A stretch of 64,000 nt of DNA from assembly GCA_009746045.1 (NCBI GenBank), contig RPFO01000059.1:1805716-1869715 (forward strand). The letters are read 5' to 3'. The position numbers were made by a program, and so were the translations under genes. This document shows, in pieces, positions 41,362 to 52,964 of the stretch. The notes beneath the pieces are model-generated. The model had not been told where the DNA came from, did not search any database, and was given only the letters and a program-made list of their open reading frames with translations. Each line of letters opens with the position of its first letter. Position 1 is the stretch's first letter. This DNA is from Mesostigma viride (Eukaryota; Streptophyta; Mesostigmatophyceae; Mesostigmatales; Mesostigmataceae).

Positions 41362-42899
41362 GAATCGGATTTCTCTGAAAATAGTTTATTAAACAGAATG
41401 CGGGAAAGAAAGGGCCGCCACAACCTTGTGGCTGTACATGCAGAGAGGCTTGTTAGACGAATGGGGACGACTTGTTGTTTACCGGGGAATCCTACTGGCA
41501 ACTAGCTTTACCTTTTGTAAGTCAGGCGCCGTTTGTTTGAACGGCCGGCCATGTGTGGAATGCTGACGGAAGTTGCGTCAAAAAGCTGTAATAAAATCTG
41601 ATGTAACCAGCACTCACCAATTGATTGGTGTGCTGCTTGGTTGGGTAGTGTGTTCAGGGTTGCATTCGAAGAGTACACATGGCCTGACAGCTCAGAGGTG
41701 TGACAGATGAGCTGGCTGGCTGAATTATTAAATTGTCAGCGTTAGGATATTTCTGGTTTTGCCGTTTTCCATTTTGACGGTAGGCTTGATAAGCATGGTC
41801 GGCGGGTTGTGACCCGTAGTAATTGTTTCTTTGAATGTGCTCACTGAAGCAGTATGAGCGGCCTCGCTGCTATGGCGGCGGGGCTAAAGAAAATTAGGCA
41901 AAGACCCCGTCCTTGCCTGCTATGAAGTCGCGGGCTATGCGACTTTACGGCAGGTAGGGGCGGTTTGAACGGAACGGAAATTTCACGTTACCAATGTGCC
42001 AAGTGGTTCTGGTTGGCACCTTGCTGGGCAGCGTCTCGGTGGTCATAGAAAGTGGGCTGGGCGCCCCGCCCCGGCTGCTGGTAATTCCAGCAGCGGAGCC
42101 AATCATGTCGACTAAGAAGTCCGCAGCTAATGCGGAAACTGTGCGAAGGTCAATAGATTAATTTGGATTCCATGAGACTGCGCTGGTAGTCAGTCAGCGG
42201 CCCACAGCCTAGGGCGCTGCATGGCGCTGCCTTCGGCTTGGTGCGCGGCCCTTTTTTGTTATGGGCCAGCGAGGGATATAAGGGTGACGCGCGGCCGGCT
42301 AATTTCTTGCGTTCCGGAAGAAAATATATTTGCAAAATTCCCACAAAAGGAACCGAGTATCGGAAAGGCGTCTCGGCTGGCAGTGGCAGTGCCTGGCCTT
42401 GTCGTCTCTCCCTGCTCAGCACCCGGCAGGTAGCGGTTCAAACCCTGGTGGCGTCGGAATGCGAATTTTCTGGGTTTTTATCTGGAAAAATATTTTGCTG
42501 AGGCGGCTCCGCGGATTCGCTAACCTTTTATCGTCGGGCCCCTTAGAGGGTTATTATAGCCTTGTGCGGGCTGAGTCGCCATGAAGGAGATGTTGCGACA
42601 CGCCCCACTTTGTGGTCTTTTTATGGAAGCGGCTACCCTCGAGGCTGCCTGGAAGAGGGGGGGGGATTCTTCTTCTTTTCTTTGTTCACTGTTATTGGGG
42701 CAACAGTGATCCTATCAAGTTTTGTTTCCTGAACGGCGACAGTGCGGGGGAGGAGGGCAATGGCGCCAGGGACTGGGGTGGATCGGGGGGCTCTTGCTCG
42801 TGCATGCGAGGGAGACGAGATGACTACTTAAACCTGCCTTTGGCAGGGGCTCTACTCATTGTTTTCAATCAAATGCTGGTTTTCTTGGGAGCTCAAGTG
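41362..42899. repeat. U copy 1, full-length unit
   Basis: 1538 bp without a supported gene. It contains a perfect hairpin GCTGCTGG-TAATT-CCAGCAGC near 42069-42090. Boundaries come from the comparison with copy 2. Confidence 0.6.
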
Positions 42900-43281
42900 T
42901 CATAATCGGATTTCTCTGAAAATAGTTTATTAAACAGAATGCGGGAAAGAAAGGGCCGCCACAACCTTGTGGCTGTACATGCAGAGAGGCTTGTTAGACG
43001 AATGGGGACGGCTTGTTGTTTACCGGGGAATCCTACTGGCAACTAGCTTTACCTTTTGTAAGTCAGGCGCCGTTTGTTTGAACGGCCGGCCATGTGTGGA
43101 ATGCTGACGGAAGTTGCGTCAAAAAGCTGTAATAAAATCTGATGTAACCAGCACTCACCAATTGATTGGTGTGCTGCTTGGTTGGGTAGTGTGTTCAGGG
43201 TTGCATTCGAAGAGTACACATGGCCTGACAGCTCAGAGGTGTGACAGATGAGCTGGCTGGCTGAATTATTAAATTGTCAGC

Positions 43282-43858
43282 TGTTACGCCGCGGATATCT
43301 ACCTCCACCTCTACCTCTAATGGGCCTGATACTACCTAAACTGGTCAGGCCTCCTCTACTTAACCCTCTGGCGAAAGACGAACGTGACGGAGCTGATCTC
43401 AATGCATTAACGTAAGTGTTACTATAATACGCCATACAACCATTTATCAAAACCCGTTTACTCCAGGAATAGAGGAAGGAAACACAACTACACTGCCGTG
43501 ACCCAAGCCTAAATGTGTCAATTCACTTAACACACGCCGAGTGCACACACAAGGGGTAGAACGCGCATAAATGGTCACCAACGGTCCAACACGTGCGCTC
43601 GGGCCGACATGGCCCTCGCCTACAGATGCACGCTGGTCCACTAAATCTACTGATGCACGCTGGTCCACTACATTCTGCCACAGGATCAGGACCACTAATA
43701 AAGTACGCGGCGCGGCGCCCAACGGCACCCAATGTACCACAGTACTGTTACGAGGACAATAATGTCCCGGTAGGAGCCTAAACGTAAACCTAGGGACAAC
43801 CGAGGCAAAAGACCTAATTTACGTCCGTAACTACAACGAATTGTTACGCGACGTAACA
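43282..43858 (-). repeat. GypB 3' LTR
   Basis: 577 bp with TG...CA ends. A C8 run (minus-strand polypurine tract) abuts it at 43859. Confidence 0.9.
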
Positions 43859-44224
43859 CCTCCCCCCCCACAAAGGTAGGGAGCCCTCTCCCTACGTACA
43901 GGGAGGAAAACAAGGGGTAGGAAACCTAATGCACCCAGCACACACTAACACAGTCAGCAGCCATCCAAGATACAAGGCACCAATAGTTCACACGGTCTCC
44001 ACCACCACGCCTGGAGGTGTAGGGTTAGCCAGCACCAAGCCTGGTGGTAGGTTCCCCTAACTGCCTGGAACGGAGTCCTTGCCGGGGGGAACGGCACTGG
44101 GCAGGACACACAGAGTAAACCAATCAGCCAAGGACCAAGAACGACCAGTCAACTGGCCAGAACATGAGGGCGACTCTACATACCGGAGGGACAACACCCT
44201 CAGGTCGGGCCTAAGGCCCTCTAT
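43859..44224 (-). other. GypB polypurine tract and 3' UTR
   Basis: Minus-strand tgtggggggggagg at the LTR edge, then UTR similar to that of GypA. No gene. Confidence 0.7.
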
Positions 44225-46503
44225 CTAATGGCCATCCGTCTGGTAGGTACCACGGGAGGCCAGCAGGACATCCAGGTAGGCCTGGTAATGGGCCACATCC
44301 TCAACATTGTCATGCCTATCTACGGTGAGGAAAACATCGGCCCACACGCCGTCAGGAAAAAGGCCCAGAAAGGCCCAGTAATACCTATGCTGAGTAAGAA
44401 CGACCTGGCCCCGGGCCCAGTCCAGGAAACCGCAGGCAAAGAGGCGTAGGAAAGGCTCTACCGCGATCAGGCAGAGAGCCCGAAGGAGCAGGCGATGATA
44501 CCGGATCCGAGGGCGCATACCCGTCGGGAAAAACAGATCTACCAGGGGCTCCACGTTGGACGGCCACAACCGGATGTGCCACCGACGCGTACACTGGCGC
44601 GACCCGAATGTCTCTAGGTAGTCGCTGGCCCGAGGAGGAGGGTGACCGCGGGAGTCTAGACCCTGGCCCGGGAGGGGCGCCGGACGCCGGGCATCCCACT
44701 CGAGGATGGGCTGGAGGACCGTGGTGTACGTAACACCCGGCACCGCAGGAAACTCTACCGTAAGGGCATCCGAAGCCATAATGCCCAGAGGCGGAGGGTA
44801 AGCCCACTGGAACCCACCGTAGGTGTCCAAGTCGTTGTGGCGCCTAGCCCAGCGATACAGAACGCGCCGAACCAGGATCTCACCCTGGAACACAGGATCA
44901 GCTAAAATAACCATGTCGAAAGGAGGCCGATCAGTCTCAATGGGTAGGCCACGATCCCGAGGCGCCCGACACACCTGGGAAAACCCGTAGGACATGGGCG
45001 AGATGGCAAGCTCGGCGGAGGCGCGCGGCAGGTCACACTGGCGGCAGGCGAGTGCGGACATACCACATCCAGGCACGGGCGTGTCGCGCGACTCCGGCGT
45101 CGCATGCACCACAGAAGGAGCCCTGTCCCGATCACCCTGGGACAACTCCCGGAGGGAGTCGGAAGCGCGGGTAGCGCGAGGATCCTGGCCGGTGGACCGA
45201 ACAACCGCAGCCAAGGACAGAGAGGCCGAAGGGGCAGGGGCCGAAGCAGGGGCAGGAGCCGACACCGACGCAGGTGACACTGGTACAGCAGACGGTCGCG
45301 CCGGACCCGAAGCCAGGGGGCCGTGACGGACCCGCCACCGAAGCTGGCGCGCCGGTCTCGGTGGCCGGTGCACCCTCAGGCCACATGTTAAAAATGGGGC
45401 CCGTAGGGACAGGCAGTCCTGCATAAGATTGACTACCATCCAGGCTCCAGTCAGGAACCGGAATCCTCTGCGGGGGACCACCCTCCCAAAGCCTGGGCAG
45501 TCCGCTAGTGTCGCCAAAGAAGCCCCGCGACGGCTGCGACTGAGCTGGTGGAGGCTCGGAAGCAGCGACAGCGGGCGCGGTCACAGGGGCAGGGGACTCG
45601 CGCGTAGGCGCAGGTACAGCGGTCACAGGCGCAGAGGCAGCAGGAGTCGCAGCAGCCGCCGGAACCACAGCGACCGCGGGCGCAGCGGGGGCGCGGGCGA
45701 AGCCGTAGTCGCCGGGGCAACAGAAGGGGTAGGAGGCGCGGATCCAGCTGGCGTAGCCGGGACCTGCGCCTGGGCCGCCAGGAAGGCCCCAAACGCCGTG
45801 GTCAGGGACTGGATCTGAGCCTGCATAGCCGAGACCGTCGCCGAAAGAGGATCAGGCAAACCCGAAGGGGTAGGCTCCACTGCAACACCCCGGGTCGACC
45901 GAGGGGACGACGGGACCGGAGAGGGAGGAACAGACGCCGAGGAGGCGGACGCAGCGCTCGAGGCAGAATAATCTGGAGTATAATGTACCTCGGCTGGGGC
46001 GCCCGAAGGGGCAGGACCATCAACCGCTAGTCCCGCCGCCTGATCAGCTATCTCCATGAATTCTACGGCCCGTAAAAGGTCGCAGGGGTTCTCATCTACC
46101 TCAGCATCACCCTCAGCCGGAAGCCAAGGAAACACCTCCCGTAGGCAGGTACGGCCCACAGGGGTAGAGAGGTAGGAGAACACACGGCAGCACCGGAGAA
46201 CCGCATCTATCTGTTCCAAGGCGGGACAGCGGAACCACACCCCAACAAACAGTGTCCGGCATCGTCGAACCCGTGCAGGACAAGCTGGTGCGGCTCATTA
46301 GGGGAAGGACCATACCACGTGACCCCGAAGAGGGCCGCCCTGACTAAGCTCGCATGTTGGGCCTGAAGGGCCGGCTGCACAACGCCACCCCGGTAACATG
46401 ATCGCGACACCCAGCGGCCCGGAAGGGCCTCGAAATACAGCTCAGGGTCCGGTAGGGGCAGGGACGGCAGCGGGCTCTCAGCCGGAGGGGTAGGCTCTGT
46501 CAT
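44225..46503 (-). pseudogene. GypB ORF4 (post-pol, env position), three frameshifts
   Basis: Same protein as GypA ORF4. The probable start at 46503 (MTEPTPP) is chosen by alignment with GypA. N-terminal blocks ALPGRWVSRSCYRGG and HGFDDAGHCLLGCG; after a shift near 46230, FRCPALEQIDAVL and FPWLPAEGDAEVDE; after a shift near 45680, an A/P/T-rich linker; after a shift near 45330, the long C-terminal frame with LPIETDRPPFDMVILADPVF, YRWARRHNDLDTYG, PAPLPGQGLDSRG, RLFACGFLDWARGQ and YWAFLGLFPDGVWADVFL. Conserved in spite of shifts. No named domain recognised. Confidence 0.65.
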
Positions 46504-46579
46504 GACGGCTGCGGAGGGGAGGGGACAACCAACCACCCGTCGACAGCAGACATAACATAAGAGAGGAGAAGGCCTACGA

Positions 46580-47880
46580 CTAGAGCTTGTGCAGGGTTTT
46601 ATATTCCTGCAGCAGGCGACTACACCCATCTAGCTCACTCTCCGTATACCAAACCTTATCTACTTCACTACGAGCATACATCCACTTCACTTTATACTGA
46701 CGCTGGGTACCGCGGCCCTTTTTGATATCTCGATGGGCCACGATGCTTTCTACTTCGTCTTCTACTTCCCCAGTGTCAGGATTATGCTCTAAAGGGGCAG
46801 GCGCTAACTCCCTGCCAGCGAACGTACTAGGGTGGTACAGTTTAAGCTGGCTCCTATGGAAGGTGTTTGAATGCGTTTGCCAAGAGGTAGGGATATCGAC
46901 TTTATACAAGAAATTTCCTACCCTAGACAACACATGGAAGGGTCCTAAGAAGGCAGGCCTAAGTTTGACCTTCAGTTCTGCTTCAAACTTATGAGCAAAA
47001 CGGCCAACACGGGGGCCTTCTACTAATACTAGATCTCCTACTTCTATCTCAGGTGCTCGTCTATCTAAGGAGGCACGCAACCTAGCAAGGTACTTAGCCT
47101 GAGCTTTTTGATACCCTGAGATCGCGTGGTCATGAGCAGTTTTCATTCTATCTAGTAAGGACTGTACACCTTCTACAGTATCTCGGGACACATCATCCTT
47201 GTCCCGTAGAGGACTAGCTAAGAGAGAGGTAGGGGTAAGGGGCTGTCTCCCAGTATCTAAGAAGAAGGGCGTATATCCATGCGCAGCTTGGGGACAATTG
47301 TTGAGGGAGAACTCTACCAAACATAAATAATCCTCCCAATCACTACCCGAGCCATTAACATAGTGCCTAAGCGCTTCTTCTACTACTCTATTAAGACGCT
47401 CTACTAAATGAGAGGAGGAGGAGTGGTAGGCAGTACCGTAGGTAACCTTGGTACCGATGGCAGCGAAAAACTGCTGCCAAAAATCTGAGGTAAATAATTT
47501 ATCCTTATCACTAATAAACTGCCTACTCAATCCATGATATCTATATACATTATTGAGGTATAGGCGTGCGCAATCACGTGCGGTGAGTTCTAAAGGACAC
47601 GGCACAAGATGGCACATACGAGTAAAACGATCTATGAACACAAGGATTTGGGCATTGCCCCTATCATTCTTTCTAAAAGGTCCTACAAAATCCATCATGA
47701 TAGAATCCCAAGGCATGATAGGGTCAGGCAAGGTCCTAGGTTCTGCTATCTGTCCTACATTATTGGGTTTCATTTCCTGGCAAGATTGACAAGTTCTAAC
47801 ATACTCATCCACATCCTTATAAAGGGAAGGCCAGTAATAAGAGCGGGCTACTAGGTCCCGTACCCGTTTACCACCCTGTG
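46580..47880 (-). CDS. GypB pol: integrase and chromodomain
   Basis: From the CC part of the zinc motif (CQSCQEMKP) through the catalytic core: IMMDFVGPFRKN (Asp), FISDKDKLFTS (Asp), SSSHLVERLNRVVEEAL (Glu). The module LRPAFLGPFHVLSRVG follows. The C-terminus DEVESIVAHRDIKKGRG, QYKVKWMYAR, LDGCSRLLQEYK is a chromodomain. The histidine half of the zinc motif is in the neighbouring frame: compared with GypA a single G is missing near 47879. Ends about 77 bp before ORF4 starts. Confidence 0.85.
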
Positions 47881-48170
47881 AGCAGCTAAGTCATGCAACT
47901 CAAAGAGCAAGGAGGAGCGACAGATAGGAGGGACATACAGGCGCCATTGAGGGGGAGAATCTGCTATCTGCACATATAAAAACCCACCTACAAATTTACA
48001 AGGGTGCTTGCCTAATTGTTGGGGATGTGCAGCAATGGCAGCTAATGCTTCCGGCTCAGTGGCCGTAAATCTACTAATAAGGCGTTCAAGATCAGAGGTA
48101 GGCATCGCTACAGAAGTATCCAGAACAGGTTTAAAGAGATCTCCTACCGCCTTGCCGAAGAGAAGGGGAG
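47851..48170 (-). pseudogene. GypB pol: RNase H-integrase linker
   Basis: Bridges two one-base shifts (near 48177 and 47879). Motifs TSDLERLISRFTATEPEAL, CKFVGGFLYVQIAD and CRSSLLFELHDLAAH match GypA in one continuous frame there. Confidence 0.75.
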
Positions 48171-48173
48171 GTC

Positions 48174-50597
48174 CTAGGGGACTACGTTTTCATAAGACTT
48201 TCCTGACCTAGTCGCTATATGGCTAAGCGGTATAGAAATTTTATTTTTCCCCTCCCCCCCCACCGAGGCCACAGGAAGGGCCTCACACGGGAGAGAGAGT
48301 CCTACGTGAGAAAGGAGATCAGGCATGCGAACAGCTGTATGAAAGAGGTAGGCATAGGAATCATCATCAGGTAGTTCACCATAAGGGGTTACACCCATAG
48401 TAGTAGGAACTAGAGTAGTATTGAGAACATCAAGGTCCTCGAAGAAGGAATAGTCTGCACGACGAGAGAGTGCATCTGGTACTATGTTATCTACACCCTT
48501 GACATACTGAAGTTTAAAAGGGGAAAACTGTGCTAAAAATTCCATCCAGCGCGCTTGCCGAGGGGTAAGGTTGGGTTGGGAGAGAAGATGGGTAAGGGGA
48601 CGATGATCCGTTTGGATAACTAACCTATAAGGATCTAGCTCACAGGGTTCATTCAGGCAGACATCAAATTGAGCACCTTTAAGGAAGTGCTGCCACGCGT
48701 GGCAACAATACACCACAGCTAAGAGTTCCTGCTGGTGGACGGGATAGTTACGCTCCGCAGGGAGCATTGTCCTAGAGATATACTCAATTGGCTGTAAGCC
48801 CTGACCCTGATCCTGGAGAAGGACACCACCTATAGCTACTTTACTAGCATCTGTAGCCACAACAAAGGGTTTAGTAGTATCCGGTAGGATGAGTACAGGA
48901 GGGGAAAGGAGTAGGGATTTTAGGCACTGAAAAGCAGACTGACACTCACTACTCCAAACAAAGGGGATATCCTTCTTTAATAAATGATTAATAGGGGCTG
49001 CTATAGTTGCGAAACGCGGGATAAAACGCCTATAGTAAGAAGCAATTCCTAGGAAACTACGTACACCTTTAACGTCGGTAGGAGTAGGCCATTCCTGAAT
49101 TGACTTAGTTTTATCCGGGTCGGTAGCGACCCCGGCATCTGACAGAACGTGCCCTAAAAATGGGACACTCCTACCCGAACGCACTTTAGCACGGCGCGCC
49201 CACAAAGAATTTTCAGCCATTATTTCTAATACTTTCTTTAAATCACGTAGGTGCGTTTCAAAATCAGGAGAGTAAATAAGAATATCATCTAAGTAAGCTT
49301 GAGCACAAGAACGGTCATGCTCAGATAAAGAAACAGAGGAGAAGGAGGGATCCTTTAGATCAGAGGACACCTGAGGAAGATGAGAATTTCCCATAACAGG
49401 TCTAAGCACTTCATTCATTAACATTTGAAAAGAGGCAGGCGAGTTACAGAGTCCCATAGCCGCTACTCTAAACTGGTAATGACCAAAAGGGGTAGCAAAG
49501 GCGGTTTTATGGCAATCCTCAGGAGCTATCCGCAACTGCCAAAAACCATCCGCACAATCCAGTACTGTGAAACAAGTGGAACCTTTAACCTTATTAAATA
49601 TATCATCAATACGAGGTAGAGGGTATTTAGATTTCACAGTAATATCATTCAACTTCCTATAATCAGTAACTAGGCGAAACTTGCCATTTGGCTTAGGAAC
49701 TAACAGGACACCAGCTGAGTAGGGGGAGTTACTAGGCTCTATCAATCCTGCTTCTAATAATGACACTAAAATCTGTTTTAGTTCCTTTAACTCGGTAGGG
49801 CCCATTCTATACATCGGAGAGTGCGTAGGAACTGCACCGTCCTTGATAACTACACGGTGTAAAACAGAACGAGGAGGAGGATAAGAAGGAGTCTTTTCTT
49901 CAAATACTTTTGAGGAATCTATCACAGCCATGTATCTTACTATTTCATTTTCAGTAAATCCTACTCCTATTGTATCCACTGTATTTACATCTATATCCAC
50001 ACTATTATTAGTGATAGGTATCTCTTGTACTTCTAACTGAAGGAACATACATAATAGGTATCCATTTTGCTTTAATTCAGAACGTAATTCGTCATTTGAC
50101 ATTAATACTTCAGGTATAGGTCTTACAGGAGGATCAACAGGTGTAGGAGGAGTAATATCTACCAAGGATAAATTTTCCAATCTATAATGACGTTCAGGTA
50201 CCCAGTAAGAGCTATCTGGAAACCAAATGACCATGGTATCATAATTAATAGTAATCTTATTATCCTGGTGCCAATCTAATCCTAGTAATACATCAGCGGT
50301 AGTGATAGGGCCTATAGTGGCCGTCAGGTTGACAGTACGTCCTTGTATAACCATGGGAAGGGACACCGTACCCGGGGAATGACTGGTGCGACCATCAGCA
50401 TAATGAACAGTAACGGGTTTGGTGTGAGGGGTAGGGACTAGTCCTAAACGTCTAACTAGGGCCTCGCTCACAAAGGAGCTAGCCGCACCGCTATCTACCA
50501 ACACAGAGACATTCAAGAGTTCATCAGCATGCAAGAAGGGGTCTACAACAGTGTGAGGGACGGTTAAACCACCATTCAAGAACATAAGAGGACGCAC
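48174..50597 (-). CDS. GypB pol: protease, reverse transcriptase, RNase H
   Basis: 807 codons. The frame is open from just after a TAA near 50660 and has no conserved Met; it can begin at GTG 50597 or ATG 50585, or be reached by recoding from gag. Protease SVLVDSGAASSFVSEALV and DVLLGLDWHQD. RT MYRMGPTELKELKQIL, DCADGFWQLRIAPED, AYLDDILIYSPDF (YLDD), and the full thumb VPFLGHVLSDAGVATDPDK. RNase H FVVATDASKVAIGG, QQELLAVVYCCHAW, IQTDHRPLTHLL, NIVPDALSRRAD. The frame ends at a premature TAG caused by one missing base near 48177, compared with GypA. Confidence 0.9.
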   Translation of the reverse strand: MRPLMFLNGGLTVPHTVVDPFLHADELLNVSVLVDSGAASSFVSEALVRRLGLVPTPHTKPVTVHYADGRTSHSPGTVSLPMVIQGRTVNLTATIGPITTADVLLGLDWHQDNKITINYDTMVIWFPDSSYWVPERHYRLENLSLVDITPPTPVDPPVRPIPEVLMSNDELRSELKQNGYLLCMFLQLEVQEIPITNNSVDIDVNTVDTIGVGFTENEIVRYMAVIDSSKVFEEKTPSYPPPRSVLHRVVIKDGAVPTHSPMYRMGPTELKELKQILVSLLEAGLIEPSNSPYSAGVLLVPKPNGKFRLVTDYRKLNDITVKSKYPLPRIDDIFNKVKGSTCFTVLDCADGFWQLRIAPEDCHKTAFATPFGHYQFRVAAMGLCNSPASFQMLMNEVLRPVMGNSHLPQVSSDLKDPSFSSVSLSEHDRSCAQAYLDDILIYSPDFETHLRDLKKVLEIMAENSLWARRAKVRSGRSVPFLGHVLSDAGVATDPDKTKSIQEWPTPTDVKGVRSFLGIASYYRRFIPRFATIAAPINHLLKKDIPFVWSSECQSAFQCLKSLLLSPPVLILPDTTKPFVVATDASKVAIGGVLLQDQGQGLQPIEYISRTMLPAERNYPVHQQELLAVVYCCHAWQHFLKGAQFDVCLNEPCELDPYRLVIQTDHRPLTHLLSQPNLTPRQARWMEFLAQFSPFKLQYVKGVDNIVPDALSRRADYSFFEDLDVLNTTLVPTTMGVTPYGELPDDDSYAYLFHTAVRMPDLLSHVGLSLPCEALPVASVGGEGKNKISIPLSHIATRSGKSYENVVP

Positions 50598-50709
50598 ACG
50601 TAGTGGTAGGGAAGATTCAGCTCCTACAGAGGTTATAAAAACAGGCAGGCAAAAATTTTATCTGGGGTACTATCTAAGGACCTGTCCAGGTTACCCCCGG
50701 CTGACAGGC

Positions 50710-51744
50710 CTACTGTTCCCCCTCCCCCCCCAAATCCATAGGAACTAACCCCGAAGAAGACCCTGGCGAAAAAGCCACTGCTGGAGGGTCACGAGGGAGC
50801 GAAGAGGGTGCGGGAGCCTGATTATCATAGGGGAACCCTGGGGATCCTGTCTGCACAGCATTCAGCCTACTAGGGGTAGCTGAAGGAATGCGTCCTGAAG
50901 TAGGACGAATAGGAGCACGCTGAGGGGTACGAGGAGGGCGAGCGTCGGGATGAGGGGGAGCACCCGAAAGGAACTTGGGGCACTCACGTTTAAGATGACC
51001 TACTTCCTTACAATGATAGCATGTGATATGAGAGACATCAAGGGCTGAAAGGTCAGTAACACAGATATCTAATTCTTCTACATAGGAGTTCTCCTCCTCA
51101 GGGGTAAGGATAATATTATTAATACGGGAACGGGTAGGAAGAGAAGGGGTGGTGAAGAAATCTGCTACACGCAAGAGATGCTGGCGCACATGCTTGAGGG
51201 GCAGATCAGTAAAACGGTAGGCAGAGAACTGGCGCTTGACTTCACGTAATAAGGGTCTACTGAGGCCTTGGAGGAAGCGAGCACGTACTTCTGCACCCGA
51301 CAAATCCCTAATTCGTACCATCTGAGCATCAAACTCTTTCATATACTCCTTAAATGATTTAGTACCCTGCTGCAAGGTACCAAAGGCTAATCTATCCTGC
51401 CAATCTGAATCAGGAGGGACTAAATGGTTCTCTAAACGCTTAAACAATTCTGCTACAGAGTTAGGGTAGGCATGAGAGGCCAAAGACTCACACTGAATGA
51501 GGTTAGCAAGCTCAGGAGTAATACAGGTTGTGAGATAGTGAGGAACTAATACAGCATCAGAAAGACGCCATCTATTATGATTCTGCCACGACTCCGTGTT
51601 CTGGGTAAGCAACATAATAAAGGTGAAAAACTGTTGAGGGGTAGACTTGACATCCAGCTTGGGAAGGTTAGCAAAGAGGGGAAGAGCAGGGGGCTTAGGG
51701 GGATTAGAAGAGTCAGTTTTTCCCATAGGGCCACTATCTTCCAC
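50710..51744 (-). CDS. GypB gag, capsid and nucleocapsid part
   Basis: 344 codons. Capsid pattern: FANLPKLDVKSTPQQFFTFI, LTTCITPELANLIQCESLAS, FGTLQQGTKSFKEYMKEFDA, RARFLQGLSRPLLREVKRQF. One CCHC knuckle CYHCKEVGHLKRECP. It ends GGEGEQ-TAG. The preceding N-terminal part is one frame away, with a shift near 51800. It forms particles and packages RNA. Confidence 0.85.
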   Translation of the reverse strand: MEDSGPMGKTDSSNPPKPPALPLFANLPKLDVKSTPQQFFTFIMLLTQNTESWQNHNRWRLSDAVLVPHYLTTCITPELANLIQCESLASHAYPNSVAELFKRLENHLVPPDSDWQDRLAFGTLQQGTKSFKEYMKEFDAQMVRIRDLSGAEVRARFLQGLSRPLLREVKRQFSAYRFTDLPLKHVRQHLLRVADFFTTPSLPTRSRINNIILTPEEENSYVEELDICVTDLSALDVSHITCYHCKEVGHLKRECPKFLSGAPPHPDARPPRTPQRAPIRPTSGRIPSATPSRLNAVQTGSPGFPYDNQAPAPSSLPRDPPAVAFSPGSSSGLVPMDLGGEGEQ

Positions 51745-51746
51745 TG

Positions 51747-52448
51747 CTACATAAGCGGGATAGAAGGAAGGAAGAGGAAAAGTCTTGGGTAGGGGTCTAG
51801 AGGGGCCACCGTTTCAGGCTGGTGCCCATAAGAGAAGGGGACAGTATATTGCTCACGAAGAGAGGAATAGGCAAAATGATCATAATTTCTGTCATCTAAG
51901 GGCATGGTGCTGAAATCACTATTAACTTCTAAATCAGCCACACGGGTAGGGACCTGGGCTGCCTCATAGGCCGTCTCAGGGTAGGACCAGGAAGCAGGTG
52001 GGTAAAAGGGAACTGCACTAGGGCGCCCAGAAGGACCGACAGGGGCAGAGGCACGACCCGTGTTAAGAGCAGGCATGGAAGGAACAGGGTGGGAAGGAGG
52101 CCTAAAAACATTGTTAGTTAGTGAGGACCTGCTGGAGGGTTGAGCCAAGGTTGCAGGAGGGGCAGGGGCCTGGTTCAGGGTAAGGGAAGGGTCATCACTA
52201 AATCTGACTTGCATACGTTGACGTTGTTCATAGGTAGGAGGGGTAAGTGAGGGACGACGGCGACCATCAGCAAGAGGAGAAGGAGGTGAGGCACGAAGAT
52301 TACCTTGAGGAGTGAGATGGTGCACCGTTTCAAGTGAGTCCCGTCGGTTACCACGATTGTTGTTATGGTTGTTATTATTATTATTATTATTACTCATAGT
52401 AGGAGTATTGGTAGGTATAGGCGACATGTTACCACCCACTGGATCCAT
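51747..52448 (-). CDS. GypB gag, N-terminal part with Asn tract
   Basis: Starts MDPVGGNMSPIPTN, then a run of Asn, then a Pro/Ser-rich disordered part ending DRNYDHFAYSSLREQYTVPF. GypA reads through the equivalent junction in a single frame, so a one-base shift near 51800 breaks this copy. Confidence 0.75.
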   Translation of the reverse strand: MDPVGGNMSPIPTNTPTMSNNNNNNNNHNNNRGNRRDSLETVHHLTPQGNLRASPPSPLADGRRRPSLTPPTYEQRQRMQVRFSDDPSLTLNQAPAPPATLAQPSSRSSLTNNVFRPPSHPVPSMPALNTGRASAPVGPSGRPSAVPFYPPASWSYPETAYEAAQVPTRVADLEVNSDFSTMPLDDRNYDHFAYSSLREQYTVPFSYGHQPETVAPLDPYPRLFLFLPSIPLM

Positions 52449-52571
52449 TTTTGTTTAAGTAAATGATCAAAAATCTAACTGAAAGCAACAAGGATAAAGG
52501 ACAAGGCCTAATATAAGGCAAGGAAAGAAAAGGAAAAGATTTTAATGGCTTAAAAGAAGGAACAATTTAAA

Positions 52572-52964
52572 TCAATCCTTTTTAACAACAGTAATGGATA
52601 GGGAACCGAATTCTAAGGTGAGAGGAGTATCTAAGCTAGATGAGGATGCAGCCCTCTTAGGGGGAGACGAAGGAGGGGTAGCAAAATCTAGAGCTTCTAC
52701 AGGAGGGCGACCATGAGGAGTAGAACGTACGTGTAGGCCTAGATCTGATACGCTATGGTCTATAAGGAATTGTTGAGCTTCCTCGAAGGTAACAAATTTC
52801 TTATACCTAATTACATTATATGTACGGTTTTGCACTATCTTCCTAGCATCTGACCAAGAGAGGAAAATGGCTGACCATTGAGGGGTAATAACTACGTAAT
52901 ACTTAGCTAAACTATTATCACTAGATGAATGGGAAGGCGCAGTAAAAACACGACGTTGACTCAT
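52572..52964 (-). CDS. GypB ORF1: viroplasmin / RNase H1 N-terminal-like protein
   Basis: 130 codons, upstream of gag on the same strand. AKYYVVITPQWSAIFLSWSD, then KIVQNRTYNVIRYKKFVTF and EEAQQFLIDHS, follow the Y.V...(I)F.SW...(20)YKkF.t.eeA pattern of viroplasmin and the RNase H1 hybrid-binding domain. The C-terminus is S/P-rich and ends LTLEFGSLSITVVKKD, similar to the end of GypC ORF1. It is intact, unlike the GypA copy. Confidence 0.65.
   Translation of the reverse strand: MSQRRVFTAPSHSSSDNSLAKYYVVITPQWSAIFLSWSDARKIVQNRTYNVIRYKKFVTFEEAQQFLIDHSVSDLGLHVRSTPHGRPPVEALDFATPPSSPPKRAASSSSLDTPLTLEFGSLSITVVKKD

Noticed and set aside
42060..42100. ggtaattccagcagc resembling the conserved 18S rRNA segment
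   Set aside because: Only about 12 bases match and it is explained by a local hairpin; flanks are not rRNA.
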